In this document: positions 1 through 9,101 of the stretch, piece after piece
Layout: every line of letters begins with the position of its first letter
Numbering within the stretch: position 1 is the first letter of the stretch
Source of the DNA: Paulinella micropora
Lineage: Eukaryota > Cercozoa > Imbricatea > Euglyphida > Paulinellidae
Direction of reading: 5' to 3'
NCBI GenBank assembly: GCA_019918135.1
Contig: WBZZ01000942.1
Location: forward strand, 87,732 to 151,731
DNA: 64,000 bases
Translations under genes and position numbers: made by a program
The notes under the pieces: generated by a model
Seen by the model: the letters and a program-made list of their open reading frames with translations, nothing else
Databases searched by the model: none
Told to the model about the DNA's origin: nothing

Positions 1-16
1 GCACCTCCCGCGCACT

Positions 17-643
17 ATGCCCACCAAGCATTCCGACACCAGCGCCCCTTCATGCGCGGCCGGCAGAGCGCCCAAACGCACGAAGCTAGTTGACTCGACC
101 TCGGGAAGTCAAGTTTGTCATCGAAAGGCAGTCGTCAACAACATGGCACAGCCGGGAATAAGTACTTGGCCTACAAACGACGTGCGGAATTTGCTGGATG
201 TCATCGAGGCATGCTACGACACGCTTGAGTTGATCGCAGAAAAGTTGCGCGAGGACGTACCACGCGTAAGCTCAGAGAGCCTACCCAACTGGTCTCAACC
301 GCCGACAAGAATGTCTGACCTTACCCAAAGCCTCGAAGACAAAGCCCGACTGCTGAGGCAGCGGGGCTATCAAACACGCCTGATGCAGAGGGTTCGCAAT
401 GATCGTATGCTCTACGGAAGTCTCGACAAATTGCTGAGAAAAATGTATGTCGTAAACTTTGGGATGGAGGATAATACCTTTGCTCCGGTACCTCCCAATT
501 ATTCTCCTAACACGCCTGCATATAAATCATGCGTGTTCTGGTCGGCGTTTGATGACGAGGAGCTAGATCGACAAATCGAATTAGTCATTGATTGCCTAAA
601 AGAATCCCTTAAACGGTTCGAGCTCGCAAAACAAGCAATGTAA
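17..643 (+). CDS. Hypothetical protein, mostly helical
   Basis: A 208-residue frame starting with ATG just inside the window edge; an earlier start outside the window cannot be excluded. The first 40 residues are Ser/Thr/Lys/Arg rich with a short basic cluster (PKRTK) that could be a nuclear localisation signal. The rest reads as amphipathic helices with many Leu, Glu and Arg, ending in a helix rich in Glu, Leu and Lys. I recognise no family. Its codons are less GC-biased than those of the genes from 2 kb onward. No intron is needed. Confidence 0.55.
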   Translation: MPTKHSDTSAPSCAAGRAPKRTKLVDSTSGSQVCHRKAVVNNMAQPGISTWPTNDVRNLLDVIEACYDTLELIAEKLREDVPRVSSESLPNWSQPPTRMSDLTQSLEDKARLLRQRGYQTRLMQRVRNDRMLYGSLDKLLRKMYVVNFGMEDNTFAPVPPNYSPNTPAYKSCVFWSAFDDEELDRQIELVIDCLKESLKRFELAKQAM

Positions 644-739
644 AGTAATTCATCTTTTCTGAATCTGTACTCTCTTGATACACAAGTAAAGCTATGCTAG
701 CTAAGTCACCAAATTGAAGAATAGTGCGTGAATGGGATA

Positions 740-1477
740 ATGCGGCCCGCCAATAAGCGACGCCGAATCAGCACGCCAGATGACTTGCCTAGCCACAGCA
801 AGGGCTTCCTGTTGGGACCGACAGAACGCGCAGAGCAGATCAACGCGCTTGTTCAGTTGCTAGACCTGTCCGAAGGTGACCTGCTGCAAGCCGCCCTGGA
901 TGGGGCGGCCAGAGCGCTCGGACTGCGTCCGCAGCCCTTGGACCACTTTCAAGAGAGAGACAGAACCCGCCTGTGGGTGGCAGCAGCGGTAGAGCTGCGC
1001 TGGGCTAGAAGCTCTTGGTGGCAGGAGACCCCCGAGCCAATAGCAATGATAGGGCGGTTCAACAATACTAAATACGACTACAATCTGCCGCCCCTGGCGG
1101 GCCTGACCCACGCCGTCAGAATAATCTACTTGGCGGGCGAACTCGGGCGGCTACCAGATTATCGGATGCCTCGCATCCTCCACGCCGCCCGGAGGGACGT
1201 GGAGACCATGATCAGGCTCAGGTGGGAGCAACGCCTGCAGGAGTACGATGTGTGTTGCGAGGCCTGGAGCGACCTGACTTATCTCCAGGCCGGCGACGTG
1301 ATCAGAATAAAGACCCTCGACATCGTTAGCACCGTCTTGACTGCCGGGAAAATCTGCCATGACAAACACCTTTCTAAGCCAAGGCTGTTTTTTTTAAATG
1401 CTTATTCAATCCAAAGTTTTGGGGGTTTCTTTTTTAAAGCAATGCTTGGCACTGTTTTCTGTGTCTTTTTAAAATAA
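740..1477 (+). CDS. Hypothetical protein with N-terminal basic signal
   Basis: An ATG at 740 opens a frame of about 245 residues; a GTG four codons upstream is less likely in a eukaryote. Residues 4-9 (NKRRRI) look like a nuclear localisation signal. The middle is helical and Leu/Arg/Trp rich. I do not recognise a family. The last 25 or so residues are Phe-rich and come from T-rich DNA, and the stop codon sits inside an AATAAA poly(A) signal, so that tail looks like 3' UTR read as protein. The original coding end may lie near 1,390, which suggests one late break. Confidence 0.5.
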   Translation: MRPANKRRRISTPDDLPSHSKGFLLGPTERAEQINALVQLLDLSEGDLLQAALDGAARALGLRPQPLDHFQERDRTRLWVAAAVELRWARSSWWQETPEPIAMIGRFNNTKYDYNLPPLAGLTHAVRIIYLAGELGRLPDYRMPRILHAARRDVETMIRLRWEQRLQEYDVCCEAWSDLTYLQAGDVIRIKTLDIVSTVLTAGKICHDKHLSKPRLFFLNAYSIQSFGGFFFKAMLGTVFCVFLK

Positions 1478-1478
1478 A
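1473..1478 (+). terminator. Poly(A) signal AATAAA
   Basis: A consensus AATAAA that overlaps the stop codon of the preceding frame. It is the expected 3' end signal for that gene and implies a very short or absent 3' UTR unless coding ends earlier. Confidence 0.4.
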
Positions 1479-1483
1479 AGACC

Positions 1484-2165
1484 AGAACAAAAAAAGGGGG
1501 GGAGGAGGGGGGGGGGAAGGAACAAAACAGGAGGGTGGGAGCGGAGGTTTTCTGGGACAGGGGGAGGGGGGGGAGGGGAGGGGGGGCGGGGCGGGGCGGG
1601 GCGGCTGGAGCACAAAAAAAAAGAAAGCAAACAGAAAAAAAAAGGAAAGAAACACCCCGTTTCCCCGTTTCCCCCTTTCCCTCTCCCCCCGAAAGCAGCT
1701 GAATTATGAGCTGCTTAACGAGGAGGAGCGTGGCTGGGAGGGAGGGGGGAGGGGTTGAGGGTCATGGAGGGATAGCAAAAGAAAACGGGAAGTCAGCGCC
1801 GCTCACTTTGCCCTCCCGCCCCCTCCCACCCCCCCCCCCTCCCTCTCCCCCCGCCCCTCCTCTTCCCCCCCTCCCCTCCTTACAAACCCCTTTCCCCCAC
1901 ATTCCCTCCCCCCCCCCCCTCCCCCCCCATCCTAACCCACTGCCCTCTCGCTTCCGTTTTTTTTTGGTGTGCCGCGCAAATTTGCGTGAGACGGTGTTCC
2001 GGGGGCAAATGGACGGGAGGAGGAGGGGGGGGGGAGGAGGAGGGGGGGGAGGAGGAGGGGTGGGAAAGGAGGAAGAAGTTTAAAAAAAAAGGAGAATGGG
2101 TTGAAAAGGGCTTGAACAAAAAAAAAGGGGGGGGAGAGGCAAGAAATAGGGGGAGGGGGGTAAGT
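1484..2165. repeat. Alternating G-rich and C-rich low-complexity spacer
   Basis: No convincing gene. The + strand is G-rich at 1,495-1,605, A-rich to about 1,650, C-rich at 1,800-1,930 and G-rich again at 2,010-2,160. The G-rich arms can pair with the C-rich arm, so large secondary structures are possible. Proline-rich and glycine-rich open frames on both strands here are products of the base composition and are not annotated. Confidence 0.6.
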
Positions 2166-2181
2166 AACATGCAGTGGGCGT

Positions 2182-2781
2182 TTGACAGCGCGGCCGTGTC
2201 ATGCGCTTACTCCTTTGTGGCCTCGCTCTGAGGAGATACCGGTCTTTGTACACGCACGTTCTGCCAGGAAAGTAAAGCACGACGGCGTCGGTTGCCTAGC
2301 GCGGGTGTACGTCTTGCGCGACAGGGCCTATCATCCCCGTTTCTACGAGGGCCTCGCTAATTCCATCGCTAATTCCAGCCAGCACCCGAGCGGAAAAAAG
2401 AAGACGCGCAAGGGGGGGTCGGAGCTAACCCTCAAGTACGAGGCCTACCAGGGAGACACAACGGAACAAGACCTGGAGCGGCTTGATCGCTTGAAAGAAA
2501 AGAGCCCCCAACTAGACTGCCCCCGCCTGGAGAACCCGGCGGTCTGTTTTCTAGCCGACTTGGTCCTAACCTACGATGGCTATTGCTTTGCCCGTCGCAA
2601 GGACTCGCAGCACAGGGCGCGTTGGTCAGTGGACAACAACGACTGCTACGTTCGGAAACTAAAGGCACTAGCAACCGAGGTCCTGGGTCAGTTTATGCCC
2701 GTCAGATCTCTGGTCGATTGTGTCACTTCTTTCCTCTGCTTGCACAGACTCGCTTGCCAATGTCACCCACCCTCGGGCTGA
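2182..2781 (+). CDS. Hypothetical protein, 5' end unclear
   Basis: An open stretch of about 199 codons with coding-like composition. It has no ATG near its upstream limit (it opens at a TTG), so the true start is missing, lies in another frame, or is upstream of a break. The middle has a lysine-rich patch (GKKKTRKGG) followed by an acidic/basic helix; the end contains several Cys and His (CLHRLACQCH) that could bind metal. Family not recognised. It is convergent with the kinase-like gene on the other strand and ends about 40 bases before its poly(A) signal. Confidence 0.45.
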   Translation: MTARPCHALTPLWPRSEEIPVFVHARSARKVKHDGVGCLARVYVLRDRAYHPRFYEGLANSIANSSQHPSGKKKTRKGGSELTLKYEAYQGDTTEQDLERLDRLKEKSPQLDCPRLENPAVCFLADLVLTYDGYCFARRKDSQHRARWSVDNNDCYVRKLKALATEVLGQFMPVRSLVDCVTSFLCLHRLACQCHPPSG

Positions 2782-2819
2782 AGGAGAGAGCGCGTCAAAA
2801 AAAGTATAATTTTCTTTTA

Positions 2820-2871
2820 AATAAAAAAGCTTCAGAAGGTGGTTTTTACATTTGGCAGTCCGGCTTTTATT
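2820..2871. terminator. Facing poly(A) signals of two convergent genes
   Basis: AATAAA on the + strand at 2,820-2,825 serves the upstream + gene. Its mirror (TTTATT on +, AATAAA on -) at 2,866-2,871 serves the minus-strand kinase-like gene. The transcripts would overlap by a few tens of bases. Confidence 0.6.
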
Positions 2872-2941
2872 GAAAAAAAAAACTTTCACTCCGCACTTTC
2901 TAGGTGAAGTCTGCACATACGTCTTTTTTTGCGGGCTTTAG

Positions 2942-4822
2942 CTAAAGCATCCCGTTTGTGCGGGCCGGAGAGGGGGCGAAGGCCAGGATGGCCTGTACGA
3001 GGCCATCGCGCCGGGGGCTCTCTGGGAACCGTCGCACAAAGTCTACGATTAGGTCGGGTTGCTTGGCCAAGCACTGGCACAGGAGCTGACGAACCGGCTG
3101 AGCCGCCGGTTTAGAAAAGAGCCATTGCATCTCAGACAAATCTTCCACGCCGGGCAACGCACGAGCTTTGAATGTCATTTCGTCGACCGAATAAGCTTGC
3201 TTTTGCTTGGAGTCCCAGAGCAGATTTCTCAGGTGCGAATCGCTGGCCTGTACCAGGAAGTGCATCACAAGCAGCTTCAGCACCTGCTGGCACAGTTCAG
3301 GACACTCTTGTAGGTCGCCGTGCTGCACCTTCCCGACCGAAGCGCTGACCGCAAAGTCTCCCTGTAGGCTGTACGGGTCGCAGCCCAGAGCGCGCTGGTA
3401 GAGAAACCTGCCCTCTGGCTCATAGCTAATCGGAGAGTAGTCGGGCCACAAGTGCTTTTTGAGCCTCTCTGCTTCTAGTTGGAACGCAACTGGCTCGGGG
3501 CCCGAGAATGGACCCTTGGCAAAGAAATACTCCTTGGCGGCGGCGGGAGACTGGCCGCCCAAGGAAAAGATCGCGGAGGCGGGCTTCCCCCCGCAGGGCA
3601 GCTGCGCAAGGCCCACCAACACCCAAGCGGGGCGGCCTCTCCGGACGCTTTGCTCCAGGGCACGGAGCGCAAGTTTCTGTTGCTGGCTCAGACTGTTCGC
3701 CTGCTCCGAGGGAGCCGCTGGTATCTTAGACGGGGGGAGGGCGCTCACGCTTGAGGCCCTCTTGGAGCGGAAATAGTTTGCTAGGTAGCGAGCAGGCAGA
3801 CGCATAAAGAACTTCTGGGGGCTGTGGGCGATGGAAACGCGCAGGAACCTCTCGTTTGCCACGGGGCTGTTCTTTTTAGCGGAACCCGTGTGATGGTCCG
3901 CAGCGCGCCTGCGGAAAAAGTCCCGGAGATCCGCGCTGCCCTCCTCTTGGTAAAGAGGGTAGGGTTCACCGTTGAGCTCTTCAAACTCTCGCAGCCTCTG
4001 GGCCACGCAGCCCCGCCAACTTTCCTCGGGCTGGGGCTGCAGCATAGATGCGAGCACCGGCCAGAAGAATTCTCTGTGTGAATGCAGGACAACACTGTAG
4101 ACTTCTTTGTACAGCGAGGCCTGCTCTAGGCCCAGCGCCTGCCACAACTCCAGTGTCTTGTTTTTGTAGCGCAGACCCTTGGTGCTCGTCTCTGGTTGAA
4201 AGAGGTGCCGCACCAAGGGCTCAATGTCCCTATTCAGGCCCAAATCCTGTTGGATGACCCCCAAGGCCGCACGGGTTTCGCCCGGGGCCCTTCGGGCCAG
4301 TGCGTCCAGCATTGCGCTTCTGAGTGCGGAAACATCTCGCGAATGTCCAAAGCCGTGCTCTCGCTGGCACATCGCTCCGAACTGCGCACAGACCCCATCT
4401 AGCAAATCCAGGGCTCTAGCTCGGTCACTAGACAAGAGCGCCTTTTTGCAATTGACGAGCCTAGCGGCGAGCATGGCAAGCTCGCCCAATTGTTCTTGGT
4501 CCACTGGGAAGATATCCTCCAAGAGGATAATCAGCAAACGATTCAAAAAGTTAGTAAAGTTCCTCGTGTCCGTCTCGCTGCGGATAAGAGCCTGAAAAGA
4601 GGCCAGCACCACTTGCAGGTACGGCTCTATTGACAAGCGTACACTCTTTTGCAGCAGTGAGCGCAGCTCTCCCACAGAAAAGACTTGGCCCTCAATCTCT
4701 ACCTTGGCACGGTACCCACCTTGCAGGACCTTGATCTTGGCTGCTCCTTCGGCTAGGCTCCTACCCAACTTTCGGGGTCTTGCACCCTCGCCTGACTGCT
4801 GCAAAGCCAGAAGACGTTTCAT
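2942..4822 (-). CDS. Atypical kinase-like protein (PI3/4-kinase or HipA-like pattern)
   Basis: About 626 residues from the ATG at 4,822; a GTG further upstream in the same frame is less likely. The N-terminal two thirds are helical with Leu-rich segments and no recognised domain. The C-terminal third has a kinase-like order of features: a strand with a candidate ATP-binding lysine (AKGPF, Lys about 436), a helix with a glutamate (FQLEAERL), a catalytic-loop-like D-x-H-x-x-N (DSHLRN, about 528-533), then Val-Asp-Glu (about 545-547) where DFG/DFD usually lies. This pattern recalls PI3/4-kinase-like or HipA-like folds more than ordinary protein kinases. The substrate cannot be told. It is divergent from the Cys-cluster gene at 5,119 across a spacer with two G/C palindromes. 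Kinase assignment is inference; that the gene is real is well supported by length. Confidence 0.65.
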   Translation of the reverse strand: MKRLLALQQSGEGARPRKLGRSLAEGAAKIKVLQGGYRAKVEIEGQVFSVGELRSLLQKSVRLSIEPYLQVVLASFQALIRSETDTRNFTNFLNRLLIILLEDIFPVDQEQLGELAMLAARLVNCKKALLSSDRARALDLLDGVCAQFGAMCQREHGFGHSRDVSALRSAMLDALARRAPGETRAALGVIQQDLGLNRDIEPLVRHLFQPETSTKGLRYKNKTLELWQALGLEQASLYKEVYSVVLHSHREFFWPVLASMLQPQPEESWRGCVAQRLREFEELNGEPYPLYQEEGSADLRDFFRRRAADHHTGSAKKNSPVANERFLRVSIAHSPQKFFMRLPARYLANYFRSKRASSVSALPPSKIPAAPSEQANSLSQQQKLALRALEQSVRRGRPAWVLVGLAQLPCGGKPASAIFSLGGQSPAAAKEYFFAKGPFSGPEPVAFQLEAERLKKHLWPDYSPISYEPEGRFLYQRALGCDPYSLQGDFAVSASVGKVQHGDLQECPELCQQVLKLLVMHFLVQASDSHLRNLLWDSKQKQAYSVDEMTFKARALPGVEDLSEMQWLFSKPAAQPVRQLLCQCLAKQPDLIVDFVRRFPESPRRDGLVQAILAFAPSPARTNGML

Positions 4823-4930
4823 GTCTTGGGTTTGTGTCTTGTGTGATTTTTGTGAAACCCAAAACAAACGAGACAACACACGCCAAAAGTCCTAACAAGA
4901 TGCAAGAAAGGATGGGGAGAGAAAGAGAAA

Positions 4931-5016
4931 GGGGGGGGGGGCGCCCCGCCCCCCCCCCCCTTGTAGCGCTTAGGGAAGAGGGGTACACGGAGGGGGGGGG
5001 GGGTGCCCCCCCCCCT
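4931..5016. repeat. Two G-run/C-run palindromes between divergent starts
   Basis: Two self-complementary blocks: about eleven G, a short GC spacer and a run of C at 4,931-4,962, and about eleven G, T, G and about eleven C at 4,992-5,016. They lie between divergent ATGs at 4,822 and 5,119. In RNA or single-stranded DNA each would fold into a very stable hairpin. The same motif recurs at 18.8, 19.4, 20.95, 22.98 and 24.1 kb. Confidence 0.75.
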
Positions 5017-5118
5017 CTCTCTTTCTTTTTCTCTCTGGCAATTTAAGCACCTGGTGTGAGCTTGGTGAGCTCGTGCATAATTGGTCTAATTCGTCGTCAG
5101 GATTAGGGTTCAAAAAGC

Positions 5119-5616
5119 ATGGTCGAAGAGCAAACAGTTTCTCAGGTCTCTCCCAAGCGCCCGGTTGCGGAAAAGGTTTCCAAAGCCAGTCGTGCGAGCA
5201 AGAAACGCAAGACGACCACTGAGGCTGCGTTCCAAGTTATCCCGCCCGGCAAGAAGACACAGTCTGAGCGAAACGCGCAGCGCCGGCGTTGTCGTGGTCT
5301 GTTCCACAAGCTAGCGAGCTGCGAGGAGGACCTCACGCGACTGGCGGCATGGGTGCACCAGGCTGACGACAAGGACCTACGCAAGCTTTGTGAGGAGATG
5401 GTGCAAGCTTTGTATGGAGGGTTTGCCATAGCGGACCCCGCCATGTATGCTCTGAAGGAAAGCCGGGATAATTGCTACATGTGCAATTGGTGGTACTGCG
5501 ACGACTGCGGCGAACTCAGGCACTCTGCTTTCCATGACGAGGACGACGAATGCGATTGCGTAGGGTCCGAATCTGACAATGAGGGGCCTAGCTCTCCGGA
5601 CGGTGACGAAGCCTAG
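5119..5616 (+). CDS. Basic protein with C-terminal Cys cluster and acidic tail
   Basis: 165 residues from a clear ATG at 5,119. Residues 13-34 contain two basic clusters (SPKRP and SKKRK) that fit a bipartite nuclear localisation signal. The middle is helical. Near residues 117-130 a C-x2-C-x4-C-x2-C pattern (CYMC ... CDDC), followed by a His, fits a small zinc-binding site. The last 40 residues are very acidic (Asp/Glu/Ser). A nuclear DNA- or chromatin-binding role is possible but is inference. No known family was recognised. An AATAAA follows at 5,677. Confidence 0.65.
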   Translation: MVEEQTVSQVSPKRPVAEKVSKASRASKKRKTTTEAAFQVIPPGKKTQSERNAQRRRCRGLFHKLASCEEDLTRLAAWVHQADDKDLRKLCEEMVQALYGGFAIADPAMYALKESRDNCYMCNWWYCDDCGELRHSAFHDEDDECDCVGSESDNEGPSSPDGDEA

Positions 5617-5676
5617 CTCTTCAAACAAAGGCCCACAAGTGCCCCGATATTAAAACCTGTTGTCCAATTCTTATTC

Positions 5677-5682
5677 AATAAA
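5677..5682 (+). terminator. Poly(A) signal AATAAA
   Basis: Consensus signal about 60 bases after the stop of the Cys-cluster gene. A pyrimidine run follows at about 5,745-5,775. Confidence 0.5.
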
Positions 5683-5877
5683 AACGAAAAAGGAAAAAAA
5701 CAAAAAGCACGACAAGGAAAAAAGGAACAGGGGACGGAAGTGTGTTCCTTTCCCCCCTCCCCCCCCCTCCCCCAATAATTAGCCAGCCAATCGATCCGTT
5801 ATTTGCGGCAAGCGGCAATTTGTGTGTTTTTGTAATAAGGACGACGCTAAGAAAGAGAAGGCGCACGCGGGAAGATC

Positions 5878-6306
5878 ATGGCTCTTACAAACGCACAGAC
5901 TCCAGAAAGAGCACGTGGGGATGATGATAGTGACGATGATGAATTAGAGAACTTGGCTTATAGACTGCATCACGCGGGGCAGCACAGTGAGGCTGAGCCC
6001 TTGTACCGCCGCCTGCTGGAAGAGCGTCTGGCTGCCCTGGGCGCGCAACACCCCGTCACCGCCGACACTATGGACAATCTAGCGCAGGTCCTACAAGACC
6101 AAGGAAATCTGGAAGAGGCCGAGCAGCTCTACCACCGAGCCCTGGCCGTGCGGGAGGCCGAGCTAGGCCAGTACGATGCCGCGACGCTACGCTCTCGTAA
6201 TAACATCGCTTCATTGCTGGAAGAAAAAGGCGAGCTAAAACAGGCGGAGGAGTTGTTACGCCGCGTTCTAGAGGGACAGGAGTTAATCTTGGGCGAATGG
6301 CACTAG
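5878..6306 (+). pseudogene. TPR protein (kinesin-light-chain/TPR_12 type), probably broken
   Basis: From an ATG at 5,878 the protein has an acidic start (Asp/Glu run) and then three 42-residue TPR units of the kinesin-light-chain/TPR_12 type, each with the A-E-x-L-Y-x-R-A-L core and the L-G-x-x-H-P/D-x-T linker. Such repeats are helical scaffolds for protein binding. The open frame stops within a repeat, yet TPR-like sequence continues to about 6,460, so the gene looks broken once or carries a sequence error. The downstream neighbour is convergent. Confidence 0.65.
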
Positions 6307-6670
6307 CACACCTTGGTAACTGTGTACAATCTCGCCGGCGTGCTGGCGCAGCTGGGGCAGCGCGCAGGGGCCGCGTCTCTCTTCTGGCGAGAGCTTATAG
6401 GCGCAGGAAGGCGTCTGGGCATAGATCACGAGGAAACTAAGTTTTCGGCGGAGACTAACTGAACTTTTAATAGTGTGGGGCTTCGCAGAGGAAGCCCGGC
6501 GGCTTGCCAGATATTATCGACTCGCACCCTTGTGGCCCCTTCTCCCAGACAGGCCTATCAGAGCGCCACCGCTTCAGGTCAGGCACAAGCGGTGCGTGAA
6601 AAAAATTCTCTCTTCTGATGATTCTGAGCTTAGCTAGGCTCCAGGGAAATGGATTAGGAAAAAAACAATC

Positions 6671-6684
6671 AATAAAAGTTTAAT
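6671..6684. terminator. Bidirectional poly(A) signals
   Basis: AATAAA on + at 6,671-6,676 (for the TPR gene) and ATTAAA on - (TTTAAT at 6,679-6,684) just after the stop of the minus-strand gene at 6,694. One short AT-rich block apparently ends both convergent transcripts. Confidence 0.5.
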
Positions 6685-6693
6685 CATCTTTTC

Positions 6694-7875
6694 TCATGCT
6701 TTTACATCTTGTTGTAGTATGTCGATGGTTTGTGCCCCCCGCTGCAGCGAGCGGAGGCAATATTCACAGGGCTCATCAAGCGGCACGGGCGAGAGCCCCA
6801 AGAGATTCTGCAAGACAAGGCTGGCGTCACGATCCCTGTCCTGTAGGAATTTGGAAACAACCGCCTTAGCTAGAACCCCGGGGCGGCTAGCTCGTTTCAG
6901 TCTCTCCGCTTTTGACAGCAAGACGTTGAGCTGCTTGTTGACAGCCAAGACCTCCGCTGAGATGCCGTATTCACGGAGGGCCGCCATGACACAACGCACA
7001 GCCTGCGGTCCCAGCAGGCTGCACCATTTCTCCCAGTCTGCTTGTCTCGTGTAATTTTGTATAATCTCGAGCCAGGCTGCGGGTAGCGGGTTTTCTTTTC
7101 TTTCGAGCCACCGGCGCAGGAAAGTCTCCAGTGGATTAGCAGAGGTCGGCAACTGCCCGGCAAGGGCACGCAGGGGCGCCGGCATGGTCCCCTCGATGAA
7201 GATGCGTTCTCGGCTAGCCAGTACCTGACTCAACTCGTGGTCCAAGTCAGCCAACTCGGACAGCACTCCTCCGCCACAGGCCGGGATCCTTTTCTGCTCG
7301 CCAAGTAAGTAGTCCAGAGCGTCCGATAGCGCAGGCCAGTAGTCCTGTGCTTCTTGAATATAAAAGAATGGCTTAGGAGGGTTGCTGAAGATACTTTGCT
7401 CCTGAGCCGGCGAGTTGCTGAAAATCAAGCCTACTTTAAGCTCCCGCGGCGACGAACTGCCATGGGAGGAGCTTGTTTGTGACACTCCCGACAGAAACCA
7501 GATAGACGGCTGCCAGTACTCCTTGATCAGTTCCTTTTTGGAAAAATATTTGTGCTTGACGATCTTTACTTGGATACGCCCTTTACGTCCGCCAAACTTC
7601 TTTCTTTCATAACTGAAGCTTTGCAGCTCAATAGGAACCGGCCACTCTTTGCTTTGTCTAGCCCACCAGGCAGGGATCGTGAGGTGCGCGCTATGCTTGC
7701 ACCACGTATCTTGGCTGTCAGATTGTCGTAGGCGAACCCCTGAAAGCAAGCCCAGCTTCTTCTTAAGCTCCCCGATAGTCACGCCCGCCGCGACCTTGGA
7801 CTCTTCTTGGAATTGCTGCATGCTGCCATCTTGGTCTAGCTGATAGTACGTAAGTTGTAGTGGCGCCTCACCCAT
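6694..7875 (-). CDS. Hypothetical protein, 393 residues
   Basis: Read from the ATG at 7,875; a TTG three codons upstream is unlikely to be used. The first 50 residues (LTYYQLDQDG, then an acidic helix and GELKKKLGLL) resemble a small beta-grasp or ubiquitin-like start, but this is weak. The middle is basic with aromatics, followed by a Ser-rich linker. The C-terminal half is helical and Leu-rich and ends with a Cys pair (CEYC). No family recognised. Length, an uninterrupted frame and a fitting 3' signal support a real gene. Confidence 0.6.
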   Translation of the reverse strand: MGEAPLQLTYYQLDQDGSMQQFQEESKVAAGVTIGELKKKLGLLSGVRLRQSDSQDTWCKHSAHLTIPAWWARQSKEWPVPIELQSFSYERKKFGGRKGRIQVKIVKHKYFSKKELIKEYWQPSIWFLSGVSQTSSSHGSSSPRELKVGLIFSNSPAQEQSIFSNPPKPFFYIQEAQDYWPALSDALDYLLGEQKRIPACGGGVLSELADLDHELSQVLASRERIFIEGTMPAPLRALAGQLPTSANPLETFLRRWLERKENPLPAAWLEIIQNYTRQADWEKWCSLLGPQAVRCVMAALREYGISAEVLAVNKQLNVLLSKAERLKRASRPGVLAKAVVSKFLQDRDRDASLVLQNLLGLSPVPLDEPCEYCLRSLQRGAQTIDILQQDVKA

Positions 7876-8158
7876 CGCCCCCAAAACCCCACCCCTGATT
7901 TTCTTGCGCTCCTCTTATTACCTTTTAGCACGCTTTGTACCTGCCGAAAAGGAAGAGGCGGGGAGCCGAAGCCCCCCCCTTCCCCCTTTCCCTTCACTTC
8001 AGCGGTTAAGGCTTCTGCGGTCCCTTGTCTTTTTCTTCCCTCCTTCCCTTGGCCCTCCGTTTGCTTTGGTCCCCTCGATTAAGACCTAGTGGCGACCATG
8101 TACATAAATACCAAAAAGCGAGGGCAAGAACGAGAAGTCCTGATGAACATAATCCCCA

Positions 8159-8332
8159 ATGCAAAAGTTGCTTGCTGAGCTGCAAAGCAGGTTAGAGGCA
8201 GTCTTGCAAGCAAGACTTCAAACACACAGCAAAGTCTGTTCGAAAGACGGGTGTAAATTCGACGAAAAATGCCAACCTCCACCCGCAGGGAGCAAATGTA
8301 CGCAATGCACCAACTGCGGGAAGGCTAATTAA
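8159..8332 (+). CDS. Small Cys-rich protein or N-terminal piece
   Basis: A 57-codon frame from an ATG: a 25-residue Leu/Gln/Arg helix, then eight Cys-containing positions including C-x4-C and a final C-x2-C-x2-C (CTQCTNC) that looks metal-binding. It ends directly before the open stretch at 8,333-9,022. It may be a separate small gene or the N-terminus of that one. Confidence 0.4.
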   Translation: MQKLLAELQSRLEAVLQARLQTHSKVCSKDGCKFDEKCQPPPAGSKCTQCTNCGKAN

Positions 8333-9022
8333 GGCCCCCGGGAGCCGTCCTACGACGCAGATAACGGTTCTGAAGAGGACAAGGAAGCCTGGGCCCGAGT
8401 GGCCCCTGGTCTTCCCGCCAAAATACAGGAGCTGGATCCTGGATTTTGGAATTCAGAACAAACGTCGATAGACAGCTTCTACAAAGCCATGAACCACCAG
8501 GGCTTTCAGCTGTCGGATCCGACGGAGAGCAATGCGCCCCCGGAAATCCGGCGCGGGCTGCATCTTTGCAGGCTCGACGTGACCATAACCGGAACAGATA
8601 ATAGCAAGCGGGCCACGTCGTCCAATCAAGCTCTTGTTTTCTTCTGGCACGTCAGCAAGACAGGCGAGATGAGCCAAGTTACGATGGGCGCTGCCACCGG
8701 AGGGCTAATATACAACAGCAACGTTGTCGGGAAAGTAGCAAGAGGCTTGGACAGAAAAGCGTCGGGCAAGCTTTTGCCTGCTTGCGGCCGGGGGTTCTGG
8801 TGGCCGCGTAGCAATACCGAGACCTTCCTAAATGCAATCCAAGCTGCTATCAACGCCTGCAACCGCCAAGATTTCAAGCAGGCGTTTGACTTGACGACAG
8901 CCTACATTAGCACTGAGATTATCCGCTCCGACACAACGGACTGGAAAGCCAGTGTGGGATTTAGGTTACAGTGCCTGGGTGCACACCAACTTCCAGGCCC
9001 TCTGCCAAAGGTTGGGGCCTGA
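8333..9022 (+). CDS. Hypothetical protein, no clear start
   Basis: An open stretch of about 229 codons with no ATG until 8,489. The start is acidic (Asp/Glu rich). The central part (about 8,560-8,760) reads as alternating beta strands, with LDVTITGTD and a Phe/Trp-His-Val strand; the C-terminal part is helical. I recognise no family. Because it follows a Cys-rich open frame directly, the two may form one gene with about one break. Codon bias is like its neighbours. Confidence 0.45.
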   Translation, partial: GPREPSYDADNGSEEDKEAWARVAPGLPAKIQELDPGFWNSEQTSIDSFYKAMNHQGFQLSDPTESNAPPEIRRGLHLCRLDVTITGTDNSKRATSSNQALVFFWHVSKTGEMSQVTMGAATGGLIYNSNVVGKVARGLDRKASGKLLPACGRGFWWPRSNTETFLNAIQAAINACNRQDFKQAFDLTTAYISTEIIRSDTTDWKASVGFRLQCLGAHQLPGPLPKVGA

Positions 9023-9101
9023 AAAGCCTTCTAGGCGTTACAACAGAAAAAAAAATCCTTCTCTGCTTCTGTGCTTCGTCTTAACGCTTGTTGCGTCCTG
9101 G

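Noticed and set aside
1706-2231. Gly/Pro/Lys-rich frames on both strands
   Set aside because: They result from G, C and A runs in the spacer.
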